A stretch of 64,000 nt of DNA from Sphingomonas sp. BK580 (GTDB lineage: Bacteria; Pseudomonadota; Alphaproteobacteria; Sphingomonadales; Sphingomonadaceae). The translations under genes and the position numbers were made by a program. Numbering within the stretch: the stretch's first letter is position 1; every line of letters begins with the position of its first letter. The notes under the pieces were generated by a model that was not told the origin of the DNA, did not search any database, and worked only from the letters and a program-made list of their open reading frames with translations. The DNA lies in contig NZ_JACIAY010000001.1 in the NCBI RefSeq assembly GCF_014194975.1, forward strand, positions 310,001 to 374,000. The letters run 5' to 3'. Shown here one piece after another: positions 25,749-35,420 of the stretch.

Positions 25749-27288
25749 GCGCCAATTCCCCCACCTTCCTGCGTGTCTTCACCTGCCGCTCGCGCCCCGC
25801 GCTCCACGCCGCCGCCGCGAGCAGCGCCGCGATCGCCAGCATCGCCACGTCGAAGCCGACGAACAGCCCGTCCCCGGCCCGCAGCGAGGCGACGAAGCCG
25901 CGATCGGTCGTGGCCGCGTTGACGAGGGGGATCGCGCCGAACAGCAAGGCTCCCAGCGCGAACAGCTCGCACCAGGCGCGCTTCGCCGGGCGCGCCAGCT
26001 GGAGCAGCGCGGCGCCGCCCCAGGCGTAGAACATCGTCGCCACCTCGGCGTCGGCGCGACCCGCCGCCGCGGCCGGGATCAGCCGGTTGGCCAGCAGATA
26101 GCTCGCCATGCCGATCGGCAGCGCGGCGATCGCGGCGATGTTGAGCCGCTCGACCAACCGCAGCCCAAAGAACGGCGCGGCGTTGGGGCGACGTCGCGCC
26201 GCGGTCCACAGCAGCAGCCCGGTGCCGACCATCGCCGCGCCCGTGAGCCCGAGCGCGAACAGGGTCCAGCGCAGCGCCGGCGCGGCGAACTGCGCGGTGT
26301 GCAGCCCCAGCATCACCCCGGCGGTGGAGAGCGCCGGCCCGGCGCCGACGTCGGCCGCGGTCACGCGCCCGGTCGCGCCCGCATAGGTCACCGTGCCGCC
26401 GCGCGCGTTGAGACCGCTCGCCCCGCCCGACGCTACCGCCACCGTGGCCGCGGCGTCACCGGGGAAGCGGATCACGACGCGCTGCGCGTGCTGGCCCAGG
26501 CGCCGCTCGGCGTCGGTGATCAGCGGCGCCACCGCCACCAGCGGCGCGGCGCGGCCGCTCGCCTTGTCGTCGAAGACATAGCCGTAGGCCTCTTTGCCGA
26601 AGTCGGCGGGCTGCTGGTAATTGGCCGCGATCGGCCAGGGCATGTACATCAGCACCAGCGTCATCAGACCGGTGTAGGTGATCACCGCGTGATAGGGCAG
26701 CGCGAGCACCGCCGAGACGTTGTGCGCGTCGAGCCAGCTGCGCTGCCCCTTGTTCCAGCGCAGCGTGAAGAAGTCGGCGAAGATGCGCTTGTGCGTCACC
26801 ACGCCCGAGACGATCGCGCCCAGCATGAACATCGCGCACAGCCCCGCGAGCCATCGTCCCCACGGATGCGGCAGCTGGAGCTGGAAGTGGAATCGGTAGA
26901 AATGCTCGCCGCCGCGGGTCTCCCGCGCGTGGATCGGCTCGCCGCTGCGCGGGTCGAGCTCCAGCTCGGGCGCGCGCGGACGCTGGGCGGGCTTCGCGTC
27001 CGCGCCCGGGATGGCGAAGACGCGCGTCACCGCGGTGCGGTCGTCGGGCAGATAGATGTACCATTGCTCGTCGCCGACTCCGACGCGCGACAGGTAGCGC
27101 ACCGCGGACTGCGCGGCCGCCGCGGCGCTCACGCGATTGGCCGGCTGCTCGGGCTGCATCCACTGCGTGATCTCGGGGCGGAAGTAGCTCGCGGTGCCGG
27201 TGAGGAACATGGCGAAGAGGATCCAGCCCGCGAGCAGGCCCAGCCAGCCGTGGATCCACGCCATCGACTGCCGCAGCGAGCGCGTCAC
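25741..27288 (-). CDS. PepSY-associated transmembrane protein, putative siderophore-iron reductase type
   Basis: The 515-residue inner-membrane protein opens with RQSMAWIHGWLGLLAGWILF, the hallmark of the PepSY-TM family, followed by a large periplasmic region and further helices near residues 180-200, 350-370 and 400-490. Members found beside siderophore receptors, such as FoxB, act in releasing iron from ferrisiderophores, apparently by reduction. The GTG start at 27288 overlaps the stop of the small upstream gene as GTGA; the frame stays open further upstream but without family-like sequence. Its neighbours and the divergent receptor support an iron-uptake role. Confidence 0.87.
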   Translation of the reverse strand: MTRSLRQSMAWIHGWLGLLAGWILFAMFLTGTASYFRPEITQWMQPEQPANRVSAAAAAQSAVRYLSRVGVGDEQWYIYLPDDRTAVTRVFAIPGADAKPAQRPRAPELELDPRSGEPIHARETRGGEHFYRFHFQLQLPHPWGRWLAGLCAMFMLGAIVSGVVTHKRIFADFFTLRWNKGQRSWLDAHNVSAVLALPYHAVITYTGLMTLVLMYMPWPIAANYQQPADFGKEAYGYVFDDKASGRAAPLVAVAPLITDAERRLGQHAQRVVIRFPGDAAATVAVASGGASGLNARGGTVTYAGATGRVTAADVGAGPALSTAGVMLGLHTAQFAAPALRWTLFALGLTGAAMVGTGLLLWTAARRRPNAAPFFGLRLVERLNIAAIAALPIGMASYLLANRLIPAAAAGRADAEVATMFYAWGGAALLQLARPAKRAWCELFALGALLFGAIPLVNAATTDRGFVASLRAGDGLFVGFDVAMLAIAALLAAAAWSAGRERQVKTRRKVGELAHV

Positions 27289-27602
27289 GCGCGCGCGCCG
27301 ATCAGCCAGACCGCTCCGCCCGCGAGCGCGGCGACGCCCCATACCAGCGCCGCGACGCGGGTGAGCTTCGGCTCGTGGAAGCACCACAGGCCGATCACCG
27401 CGTAGACGAGGAAGCTGGTGATCATGCCCCAGGCGGTCGCCTCGGCGCGCGACACAGGCAGCAGCCGCGAGACGAGGCTCACCAGCGCGGCGGTGGCGGC
27501 ATAGCCGCCGAGCAGCGCGGTGGTGCAGCGCGCGAGCATGGCGAGCGCGGCGGGGCGGATCAGCATCCGTCGTCGCGGCATCTCCCCTCGCTGCATCAGC
27601 AT
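27285..27602 (-). CDS. Small DUF3649-like membrane protein
   Basis: The 105-residue protein has about three hydrophobic segments (TTALLGGYAATAALVSLVS, AWGMITSFLVYAVIGLW, VAALVWGVAALAGGAVWL). It heads the minus-strand iron operon, and size and place fit the DUF3649 family that accompanies PepSY proteins. The start is uncertain: ATG at 27602 has a GGGGAAAGG upstream, while ATG at 27581 (MPRRRML) is also possible. Function unknown. Confidence 0.7.
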   Translation of the reverse strand: MLMQRGEMPRRRMLIRPAALAMLARCTTALLGGYAATAALVSLVSRLLPVSRAEATAWGMITSFLVYAVIGLWCFHEPKLTRVAALVWGVAALAGGAVWLIGARA

Positions 27603-27647
27603 CCGACCTTTCCCCTTGCCCTGTGGCCCGCTCGCTTATAGCGGTCT

Positions 27648-27664
27648 TTGCGAGTCACTAGCAA
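27648..27664. promoter_or_regulatory. Imperfect TTGC-N9-GCAA dyad, possible iron-regulator site
   Basis: The dyad lies between the divergent PepSY operon and the siderophore receptor, 21 bases before the receptor ATG. The position is right for a Fur-type iron repressor, but only the outer four bases of each arm pair, so this is a weak candidate. Confidence 0.25.
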
Positions 27665-27684
27665 TAGCGAAATAAGGGGTTGAT

Positions 27685-29976
27685 ATGAACAACAAGCGCG
27701 CCATCCGGCTACTCGCGTCGACGGTCGCCGGGGGCGTCGCGCTGGCCGCCGCGCCCGCAGCGGCGCGGCCGTTCGCCGACCTCGCCGCCGCCGAGTCGCC
27801 GGCGCCGGCCGAGGCCCCCGCCCCGGCGGACGACTCGAGCGACCGGGACGACATCCTCGTCACCGGCGAGCGCGAGCGGCGCGACGGGCGCAGTGGCGCA
27901 AAGACCGACACCCCGCTGATCGCGCTGCCGCAGACCGTCACCGTGATCGACGAGGACGAGCTCACGCGCCGCAACGCGCTGTCGATCAACCAGGCGCTCG
28001 GCTATGTCGCGGGCGTCGCGCCCAACCAGCGCGGCAACGTGGCGACGCGCTACGACCAGCTCTTCCTGCGCGGCTTCACCCCCGGCGTCTTCATGGACGG
28101 CATGCGCCAGCAGGGCGGCGTCTACTCGAGCCCGCAGACCGACTTCCACCTCGTCGAGTCGGTCGACGTGATCAAGGGCCCGGCCTCGGTGCTCTACGGC
28201 AGCGGCACCCCCGGCGGACTGATCAACCTGACGAGCAAGCTCCCCTATGCCGAGGCGGGCGGACGGCTCGAGCTGGCCGGCGGCAATTTCGACCTGCTGC
28301 GCTCGGCGATCGACCTCAACCAGCCGCTCGACCGCGACGGGCGCTGGCAGTTCCGCGTCATCGCCGGCGGCGAGCGCAGCGACGGCTTCCTGCGCCACAC
28401 CCGCAACCGCCGCAATTACGCGCGCCCGATGCTGACCTTCGCGCCCGACGATCGGACCAGCGTGACACTGATCCTGAGCTACCAGCGCGACCCCAAGGCC
28501 TCGTCGTACAGCGGCGTGCCGGCCTATGGCTCAGCGCTGCCCAATCCCTTCGGCACACTGCCTGTCGATCTCAACGTCTCCGAGCCGGGTTATGAGGCGT
28601 TCGACCGCAAGCAGAAGTCGGCGACTCTGCTGTTCCGCCACCGCCTGTCCGACGCGCTGACCTGGACCACCAACGCCCGCTATTACGACGTCGACCTTCA
28701 CTACCGCCAGATCTACCTGTCCGCGTTCCGCACCGCGGGAAGCGGCGCAGCACGCGCCACCGACTTCTCGACGATCGTGCGCGGCGGCGGCGGATCGGAC
28801 GAGCGCTTCCGCACGATCACGCTCGACAATCGGCTCGCGGCCGAGTTCGCCACCGGGCCGGTGCGCCACGTCCTGCTCGCCGGCCTCGACTATGCGCACA
28901 ACGAGGGCCGCAACGACCAGGGTTTCCTCACCGGGGAGACCAGCGATCCCACCACCAGCATCAGCGATTTCGACCTGTTCGCGCCGCGCTACGGCGGCAC
29001 CCTGCCCAGCTTCGCGCTGACGCAGACGCGCAACTTCCGCCGCATCGACCAGACCGGCGCCTATGTGCAGGACCAGATGTCACTCGGCGGGCTCAACCTG
29101 ATCGCGAGCGGGCGGTGGGACTGGTACGACCAGCTCACGCGCAACCGCACGAGCGGCGCGGTGACGCGCTCGTCGCAGACCGCCTTCACCGCGCGGCTCG
29201 GCGCGCTGTACGAGACGACATGGGGCGTGGCCCCCTTCGCCAGCTATGCCGAGAGCTTCGAGCCGCAGACCGGCGCCACCTTCGAGGGCACCGCCTTCGT
29301 GCCGGTGACGGGGCGGCAATATGAGGCCGGGCTCAAGTTCCAGCCGCGCGGCACCGAGGCGCTGTTCACGCTCTCCGCGTTCGACCTCCGCCGGCAGAAC
29401 GTGCCCGTCGCCGACCCGTCGCGCCCCAATTTCCAGATCCAGGTCGGCGAGGTGAAGGTGCGCGGCATCGAGCTCGACGGTCGCGGCGAGGTGGCGCCCG
29501 GCGTCACCGTCGTGGTGGCGGGGAGCTACACCGACTCGCTCGTCACCAGCGGCACCGTCGCGGTGGGCAGCGGCGGCCAACTCGCCGGCGTGACCGGCAC
29601 GCGCCCGCTGGGCGTGCCGCGCTGGAGCGCGTCCAGCTTCCTCTCCTGGGACCTGGGCGATTCGGTCGCCGGCGCGCTGGGAGGCGTGTCGGTCGGCGGC
29701 GGCGTGCGCTACGTCGGCGAGTCGGACGGCACGGCCAGCTACGTCCGGAACAACGCCACGATCGTCGAGCGCTTCGACTCGCCCGGCTATGTGCTGGCGG
29801 ACGCGCTGCTCGGCTATGACCTCGGCGCGCTCGATCGCCGCTGGGACGGGCTGAGCCTCAGCGTCAACGCCAGCAACCTGTTCGACACGCGCCATATCGC
29901 CAGCTGTTTCTTCAACAACAGCTGCTATTATGGTGCTTCCCGGACGGTGGTGGGAACACTTCGCTACGCCTGGTGA
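27685..29976 (+). CDS. TonB-dependent siderophore receptor
   Basis: The 763-residue outer-membrane protein has a signal peptide (residues 1-28), a TonB-box-like ILVTGER at about 54, a plug domain (PQTVTVIDEDELTRRNA, LFLRGFTPGVFMDGMRQ, VIKGPASVLYGSGTPGGLIN) and a beta barrel ending in TLRYAW. The LPQTVTVI plug sequence and the CFFNNSCYYG loop near the C-terminus are typical of ferrisiderophore receptors such as FhuA and FpvA relatives. It imports an iron chelate using TonB-ExbBD energy. The siderophore is not predictable. Divergent from the PepSY operon. Confidence 0.95.
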   Translation: MNNKRAIRLLASTVAGGVALAAAPAAARPFADLAAAESPAPAEAPAPADDSSDRDDILVTGERERRDGRSGAKTDTPLIALPQTVTVIDEDELTRRNALSINQALGYVAGVAPNQRGNVATRYDQLFLRGFTPGVFMDGMRQQGGVYSSPQTDFHLVESVDVIKGPASVLYGSGTPGGLINLTSKLPYAEAGGRLELAGGNFDLLRSAIDLNQPLDRDGRWQFRVIAGGERSDGFLRHTRNRRNYARPMLTFAPDDRTSVTLILSYQRDPKASSYSGVPAYGSALPNPFGTLPVDLNVSEPGYEAFDRKQKSATLLFRHRLSDALTWTTNARYYDVDLHYRQIYLSAFRTAGSGAARATDFSTIVRGGGGSDERFRTITLDNRLAAEFATGPVRHVLLAGLDYAHNEGRNDQGFLTGETSDPTTSISDFDLFAPRYGGTLPSFALTQTRNFRRIDQTGAYVQDQMSLGGLNLIASGRWDWYDQLTRNRTSGAVTRSSQTAFTARLGALYETTWGVAPFASYAESFEPQTGATFEGTAFVPVTGRQYEAGLKFQPRGTEALFTLSAFDLRRQNVPVADPSRPNFQIQVGEVKVRGIELDGRGEVAPGVTVVVAGSYTDSLVTSGTVAVGSGGQLAGVTGTRPLGVPRWSASSFLSWDLGDSVAGALGGVSVGGGVRYVGESDGTASYVRNNATIVERFDSPGYVLADALLGYDLGALDRRWDGLSLSVNASNLFDTRHIASCFFNNSCYYGASRTVVGTLRYAW

Positions 29977-30044
29977 GGGCGTCGGAGTTATAGCGTCGTT
30001 AACCAAAATCGGCGATGGTGCGCGTATCCCGTGGAGCGCGACGA

Positions 30045-31802
30045 ATGATCGATCCTGCCGCCGACAGTCCGATGCGCCGCGCCGTGGCGCTGTGCCGCCG
30101 CCATGTCGCGGCGGCCTTCGGATTCAGCGCCCTGGTCAACGTGCTCTACATCGCACCGACGTTGTACATGCTCCAGGTCTACGATCGGGTTGTGCCGACG
30201 CAGGGGCAGCTCACCCTGTTGTTTCTGACGCTGGTGCTGCTCTTCGCGCTGGTGACGCTGTCGCTGCTGGATCGCGTACGCACCCGGCTCTTGGTGCGCG
30301 CCGGCGTGCAGCTCGACGCCGCGCTGGCACCGGCGCTGCTCGACTCGACCCTCGGCCGGCCCGACCTGCCGATGGCGCGCCAGGCGCTGCGCGAGTTCGA
30401 CACGCTGCGCCAGACGCTGAGCGGCGCGGGCGTGCTCGCGCTGTTCGACGCGCCCTGGACGCCGATCTACATCTTCGTCTGCTTCCTGGTGCATCCCGCG
30501 ATCGGCGCGGTGGCGCTGGTCGGCGGCACGATCCTGCCGGTGCTGGCATGGCGCAACGAGCGCGCGACCCGCACCGCGCTCGAGCGCGCGCAGGTCTCTG
30601 CCGCCAACAGCTATGCCAGCCAGGAGGCGATGCTCGGCGGCGCCGAGGCGGTGCGCGCGCTCGGCATGCGCCGCGCGATGGTGGCGCGCCAGCTGCGGCT
30701 GCGCGAGGCGATGCTGGCGCAGCAGACCGCGGCGGGCTTCACCGGCGGCAATTACCTCACCGCTACCAAGTTCGTCCGGCTCGCCCTGCAGAGCCTCGCG
30801 CTCGGGCTGGGCGCGCTGCTGGCGATCGACAACCAGATCTCGGCGGGGGCGATCTTCGCCTCCTCCTTCCTGATCGCGCGCGCGCTCGCGCCGATCGAGC
30901 AGCTGATCGCCGGGTGGAAGGGCATCGCCCAAGCGTTCGGCAGTTATCGCCGGCTCGACAAGCTGCTGATCGAGACGCAGCACGCCGCGCCTGCCACCCA
31001 GCTGCCCGCCCCGCGCGGCGCGATCGCGCTGGAGAGCGTGACGCTGCTCAACGACACGCGCGACGGCACGATCGTCTCCGACGTCACGCTCCAGATCGCG
31101 CCGGGCGAGGTGGTGGCGATGATCGGGCCGAGCGGCGCGGGCAAGTCGACCCTGGCGCGGATCATCGCCGGCGCGGTCCGCCCCGACCGCGGGCGCGTCC
31201 GGATCGACGGCGCCGATCTCGGTGACTGGGACCCCGAGCGACTCGCCGCGCACGTCGGCTACCTGCCGCAGGAGCCGACGCTGTTCGCGGGCACGATCAA
31301 GGAGAACATCGCGCGCTTCCGGGGCGAGCTGGGCGAGGACAGCGCCGCGCTCGACGCTGCCGCGATCGCCGCGACCGAGCGCGCCCGCGCGCGCGAGCTG
31401 GTGCAGCGGCTGCCGAGCGGCTTCGACCATCAGCTCAAGCCCGGCGGGCGCGGCCTCTCCGCCGGCCAGGCGCAGCGAGTCGCGCTGGCGCGCGCGATGT
31501 ACGGCGACCCGGCGCTGCTGGTGCTGGACGAACCCAACGCGCACCTCGATTCGGAGGGCGACGCCGCGCTGCTCGCCGCGATCGACCACTACAAGCGCGC
31601 CGGCCACACGGTCCTGGTGGTCAGCCACAAGCTCGGCATCCTGCCCGTCGTCGACAAGCTCCTGCTGATGCGCGGCGGCCGGGTCGAGCTCTTCGGCCCG
31701 CGCGACGAGGTGCTCCAGCGGATCACGCCGCCGAAGCTCCGCCCGGTGCCGACCAGCGCGGCTCCCAGCGCCGATCTCCCCCCTCCCGCCGTGAGCGCCT
31801 GA
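30045..31802 (+). CDS. Type I secretion system permease/ATPase
   Basis: The 585-residue ABC exporter has an N-terminal membrane domain with helices from about residue 20 (FGFSALVNVLYIAPTLYMLQ) typical of PrtD/AprD-type exporters, and a C-terminal ATPase with Walker A GPSGAGKST, signature LSAGQAQRVALARA and Walker B ALLVLDEPNAHLDSEG. It lacks the N-terminal peptidase-like domain of HlyB. It should export an unfolded protein with a C-terminal signal. The ATG at 30045 begins the conserved part, with GGAG upstream. The adaptor gene begins one base after its stop. No RTX-repeat substrate or TolC gene is seen nearby. Confidence 0.93.
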   Translation: MIDPAADSPMRRAVALCRRHVAAAFGFSALVNVLYIAPTLYMLQVYDRVVPTQGQLTLLFLTLVLLFALVTLSLLDRVRTRLLVRAGVQLDAALAPALLDSTLGRPDLPMARQALREFDTLRQTLSGAGVLALFDAPWTPIYIFVCFLVHPAIGAVALVGGTILPVLAWRNERATRTALERAQVSAANSYASQEAMLGGAEAVRALGMRRAMVARQLRLREAMLAQQTAAGFTGGNYLTATKFVRLALQSLALGLGALLAIDNQISAGAIFASSFLIARALAPIEQLIAGWKGIAQAFGSYRRLDKLLIETQHAAPATQLPAPRGAIALESVTLLNDTRDGTIVSDVTLQIAPGEVVAMIGPSGAGKSTLARIIAGAVRPDRGRVRIDGADLGDWDPERLAAHVGYLPQEPTLFAGTIKENIARFRGELGEDSAALDAAAIAATERARARELVQRLPSGFDHQLKPGGRGLSAGQAQRVALARAMYGDPALLVLDEPNAHLDSEGDAALLAAIDHYKRAGHTVLVVSHKLGILPVVDKLLLMRGGRVELFGPRDEVLQRITPPKLRPVPTSAAPSADLPPPAVSA

Positions 31803-31803
31803 C

Positions 31804-33144
31804 ATGGCCAGCCTGCCCATCGCCGACACCGTCCACCTGCCCGCCGACCCCCGCCGCGACATCCGCGCCGGGATCGTCGTCGCGGTGCTCTTCTTCGTGC
31901 TGTTCCTCGGCTGGGCCGCGTTCGCGCGACTCGACGCCGCGGCCTATGCCGAGGGCGTGCTCCAGGTCTCGGGCCAGCGCCAGACGGTGCAGCATCGCGA
32001 CGGCGGCGTCGTGCAGACCATCCTCGTCCGCGAGGGCGAGCGCGTCCAGCGCGGCCAACTGCTGATCCGGCTCGCCTCGCCCGAGGTACGCGCCACCGAG
32101 CGCGCGCTCGCCTCGCAGGCGATCCGGTTGCTGGCGCAGCGCGCCCGTCTGCAGGCCGAGCAACTGGGTCAAGGCCAGATCGCGACCCCGGTCGAGTTCG
32201 CCGCGATGCCCGAGGAGGACAAGCCCGAGATCGCGCTGGCGATGCGGCTCCAGCAGACCGAGCTGCGCGCGCGCACCGCGACGCTCGCGGCGCAGCGCGA
32301 CGCGCTCGGCCAGCGCGGCGCGCAGTCGCGCGAGCAGGGCCGCGGCTATGGCGAGCAGGTCGTCTCGGCGCAGGAGCAGCTGAAGCTCCTCGACGCGCAG
32401 CTCGACGCGCTGCGCCCCGTCGCTGCCAAGGGCTTCGTCTCGCAGACCCGCCTGCGCGAGCTGGAGCGGATGCGCGCCGAGCTGCAGGGCCAGCGCGGCC
32501 AATATGCCGCCAGCGTGGCACAGACGCGCGAGGCCGCGCGCGAGAGCCAGATCGAGCGGCTCGAGGCCGAGCGCACCTTCAGCGAGCGCACCGCCGCCGA
32601 CCTGCGCGACGTCGAGACCAAGCTCGGCGACGTGCTGCCCAAGCTGAGCGCGGCGCGTGACCAGCTCGCGCGGACCGAGATCCGCTCGCCCGCGACCGGC
32701 GCGGTGGTGGGGCTGACGGTGTTCACCCCCGGCGGCGTGATCGCGCCGGGGCAGAAGCTGATGGACGTGGTGCCCGAGCGGACGCCGCTGCGCATCCAGG
32801 CGAGGATCTCGCCCGACGATGCCGATGATCTCGTCGTCGGCCAGAAGACGCTCGTAAAGTTCCCGAGCCTGCACGAGCGCGACCTGCCCGAGCTGACCGG
32901 CGAGCTGACCCGCCTGTCGGCGGACAGCTTCACCGACGAGAAGACCGGGCGCAGCTATTTCACCGGTGAGGTGATGGTGCCGGCGTCGCAGCTGCGGCTG
33001 CTGTCGAGCTTCCGCGGCAAGGACTTCCAGCTGCGCGCCGGCATGCCCGCGCAGGTGCTGATCCCGCTGCGCAAGCGCACCGCGCTCGACTATGCCGTGG
33101 AACCGCTGGTGGGCGGCTTCTGGGCCTCGTTCCGCGAGCATTGA
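31804..33144 (+). CDS. HlyD-family type I secretion periplasmic adaptor
   Basis: The 446-residue membrane fusion protein has one N-terminal transmembrane helix (about residues 22-40, AGIVVAVLFFVLFLGWAAF), a split lipoyl domain (VLQVSGQRQTVQHRDGGVVQ and RSPATGAVVGLTVFTPGG), a long alpha-helical hairpin between residues 95 and 285, and a C-terminal beta-barrel domain. It links the inner-membrane ATPase to an outer-membrane TolC channel. It is co-transcribed with the permease/ATPase (1-base gap). Length is normal for PrtE/HlyD. Confidence 0.94.
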   Translation: MASLPIADTVHLPADPRRDIRAGIVVAVLFFVLFLGWAAFARLDAAAYAEGVLQVSGQRQTVQHRDGGVVQTILVREGERVQRGQLLIRLASPEVRATERALASQAIRLLAQRARLQAEQLGQGQIATPVEFAAMPEEDKPEIALAMRLQQTELRARTATLAAQRDALGQRGAQSREQGRGYGEQVVSAQEQLKLLDAQLDALRPVAAKGFVSQTRLRELERMRAELQGQRGQYAASVAQTREAARESQIERLEAERTFSERTAADLRDVETKLGDVLPKLSAARDQLARTEIRSPATGAVVGLTVFTPGGVIAPGQKLMDVVPERTPLRIQARISPDDADDLVVGQKTLVKFPSLHERDLPELTGELTRLSADSFTDEKTGRSYFTGEVMVPASQLRLLSSFRGKDFQLRAGMPAQVLIPLRKRTALDYAVEPLVGGFWASFREH

Positions 33145-33201
33145 GGGGGGGCTGGGACGGCCTGGCGGGCTCCTGCCACACACTCGCGTCCTCCTCTCTC
33201 T

Positions 33202-33370
33202 CGTCATTCCCGCGAAAGCGGGAATCCAGACGCGCTATCCTTCGTTCGGCGCGGGCCGGTCGTCGCAGCATCGTGAGAACATCGTTCCGCTTCCTCGTCG
33301 CGCCTCAGGCCGCGTCCGCGCCGCTCATTGGCGTCCGCGCATCTGGATCCCTTCCTACGCGGGGATGACA
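33202..33370. repeat. Extragenic inverted repeat with TTCCCGC-GAAA-GCGGGAA hairpin end
   Basis: This 169-bp element has ends 33202-33230 and 33342-33370 that are inverted copies (22 of 29 bases). The left end contains a perfect 7-bp hairpin with a GAAA loop. Such CGTCATTCCCGCGAAAGCGGGAATC elements are dispersed in many proteobacterial genomes. It occupies the first half of a 410-bp gap between hlyD and the glucan-exporter-like gene; in the second half (33371-33554) I see only a presumed promoter region for the latter. Confidence 0.75.
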
Positions 33371-33554
33371 GAAGGAGCGGGACAGAGTGCGGCGGGAAAG
33401 TTCCACCTTACCGACCCCTTTCATCGACAGTGTGCCTCATTCTGGCGCTCGATCACTTAGCATTAACCATCGCGGGCGTAGAGCGCTCGTGTTCCGAACG
33501 ATCAGTAAGCGGCGACGGCGGAACGTTTCTCCAGATCCAGCGACGAGACCGATC

Positions 33555-35360
33555 ATGGCCCAGCCCATGCCCGCCCCACTTACGCCCGCCGAGCCGAAGC
33601 GCTCGCACCTGTATTTCCTGCGCGCGCTCGCGCTGCTGCGGCCCGAGAAGATCAAGGCCGGGTCGCTGATCGGCGCCGGGTTGCTCGTCGCGCTGCTGCA
33701 GGTCAGCGAGCCGCTGCTGTTCGGCAAGGCGGTCAACGGTCTCACCTCGGGCGCGGGGCCGATGCGCTACGTCGCGATGTGGTGCGGGATCAGCGTGGCC
33801 GTGTTCCTCGCGAGCGTCGTCATCTCGCTGCTGGCCGACCGCATGGCGCACCGCCGCCGCCTCGCCGCCATGTCCTCCTACGTCGAGCATCTGCTCGCGC
33901 TGCCGCCGTCGTTCCATACACAGGCGCGTTCGGGCCGGCTGATGCGGATCATGATCTCGGGCTGCGACGCCCTGTTCAACCTGTGGCTGCCGCTGCTGCG
34001 CGACCAGATCACCAACCTCGCCATCGTCGCGGTGCTGCTGCCGATCGCGCTCGCCACCAACTGGCGGCTCGCGCTGGTGCTGGTCGCGCTGATGGTCGTC
34101 TACTCGGCGGTCAACCTCGTGGTGATGCGCCACACGTCGACCGGCCAGGCGCAGGTGGAGGACCGCTTCACCGACATCTCCGGCAACCTCGGCGACCTGT
34201 TCGGCAACGTGACGGTGCTGCAGAGCTTTCTCGCCGTACCGGGCGAACTGGGCAACGTGCGCCGCTCGCTCCACGACCTGCTCGCCGCGCAATATCCGGT
34301 GCTCAACTGGTGGGCGGTCTCGGCGGTGCTGACGCGCGGTGCCTCGTCGATCGCGATCGTGTCGATCTTCGGCTTCGGCGCGGCGCTGGTGTCACGCGGG
34401 CTCGCCACGATCGGTGACGTCGTCTCCTTCGTCGGCTTCGCGACGCTGCTGATCGCGCGGCTCGAGACGATCACCAGCTTCATCGTCGACAAGGCGCAGC
34501 GCCTTCCCGCGCTGATGCAGTTCTTCGACGTGCTCGACCAGCAGAGCCATATCGGCGAGACCGCCGACGCGCAGCCGCTCGCGGTGAGCGAGGGCCGGGT
34601 CACCTTCGAGAACGTCTCGTTCCGCTATCCCACCGGCTCGGGCGCGGTGCGCGACCTCAGCTTCGAGGTCGCGCCGGGCCAGACGGTCGCGATCGTCGGC
34701 CCGACCGGCTCGGGCAAGTCGACCGCGCTCGGCCTGTTCCAGCGTGCCTATGATCCCGAGAGCGGGCGTATCCTGGTCGACGGGCAGGACATCCGCGACG
34801 TCACGCTCGCCTCGCTGCGCGCAGCGACCGGCGTGGTGTTCCAGGAGGCCGGGCTGTTCAACCGCTCGATCGCCGAGAATATCGCGATGGGCAATCCGGA
34901 CGCGACGATGGAGCAGATCGAGGACGCGGCGCGGATCGCCGGCGCGTACGACTTCATCATGCGCAAGCCGCAGGGCTTCGCCACGCCGGTGGGCGATCGC
35001 GGCGCGGGCCTGTCGGGCGGCGAGCGCCAGCGCATCGCGATCGCGCGCGCGCTACTGAAGAACGCCCCGATCCTGCTGCTCGACGAGGCGACCAGCGCGC
35101 TCGACGTCGCCACCGAGGCGCGGCTGCAGGAGAGCCTGGAGCGGCTCCGCCAGGGCCGCACCACCTTCGTGATCGCGCACCGCCTCTCCACCGTGCGCGC
35201 GGCGGATCGGATCGTCGTGCTCGATCAGGGCCGGATCGTCGAGCAGGGCGGCTTCGACGAGCTACTCTCGCGCGGCGGCGCGTTCGCGCAGCTGGCGGCG
35301 GACGGCGGCCTCACCGCTCCCGCGGCCAACGACGACGGGGGCGAGCGCGAGGCGGCGTGA
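33555..35360 (+). CDS. NdvA/ChvA-like ABC exporter (fused permease and ATPase)
   Basis: The 601-residue protein has six predicted helices in the first 330 residues and an ATPase domain with Walker A GPTGSGKST, signature LSGGERQRIAIARA, Walker B PILLLDEATSALD and H-loop IAHRLST. The start (HLYFLRALALLRPEK), the central SHIGETADAQPL and overall length match the cyclic beta-1,2-glucan exporters NdvA/ChvA of rhizobia. No glucan synthase gene is near, so the exported molecule is uncertain; a lipid or other polysaccharide is possible. ATG at 33555 begins the conserved sequence; the frame is open upstream into the repeat region. Confidence 0.85.
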   Translation: MAQPMPAPLTPAEPKRSHLYFLRALALLRPEKIKAGSLIGAGLLVALLQVSEPLLFGKAVNGLTSGAGPMRYVAMWCGISVAVFLASVVISLLADRMAHRRRLAAMSSYVEHLLALPPSFHTQARSGRLMRIMISGCDALFNLWLPLLRDQITNLAIVAVLLPIALATNWRLALVLVALMVVYSAVNLVVMRHTSTGQAQVEDRFTDISGNLGDLFGNVTVLQSFLAVPGELGNVRRSLHDLLAAQYPVLNWWAVSAVLTRGASSIAIVSIFGFGAALVSRGLATIGDVVSFVGFATLLIARLETITSFIVDKAQRLPALMQFFDVLDQQSHIGETADAQPLAVSEGRVTFENVSFRYPTGSGAVRDLSFEVAPGQTVAIVGPTGSGKSTALGLFQRAYDPESGRILVDGQDIRDVTLASLRAATGVVFQEAGLFNRSIAENIAMGNPDATMEQIEDAARIAGAYDFIMRKPQGFATPVGDRGAGLSGGERQRIAIARALLKNAPILLLDEATSALDVATEARLQESLERLRQGRTTFVIAHRLSTVRAADRIVVLDQGRIVEQGGFDELLSRGGAFAQLAADGGLTAPAANDDGGEREAA

Positions 35361-35420
35361 GCGGGCGGGGCGTAGCGGAGGTGAACCTTCGCCGCGACAC
35401 CGACACAGATCCCCACCGGT

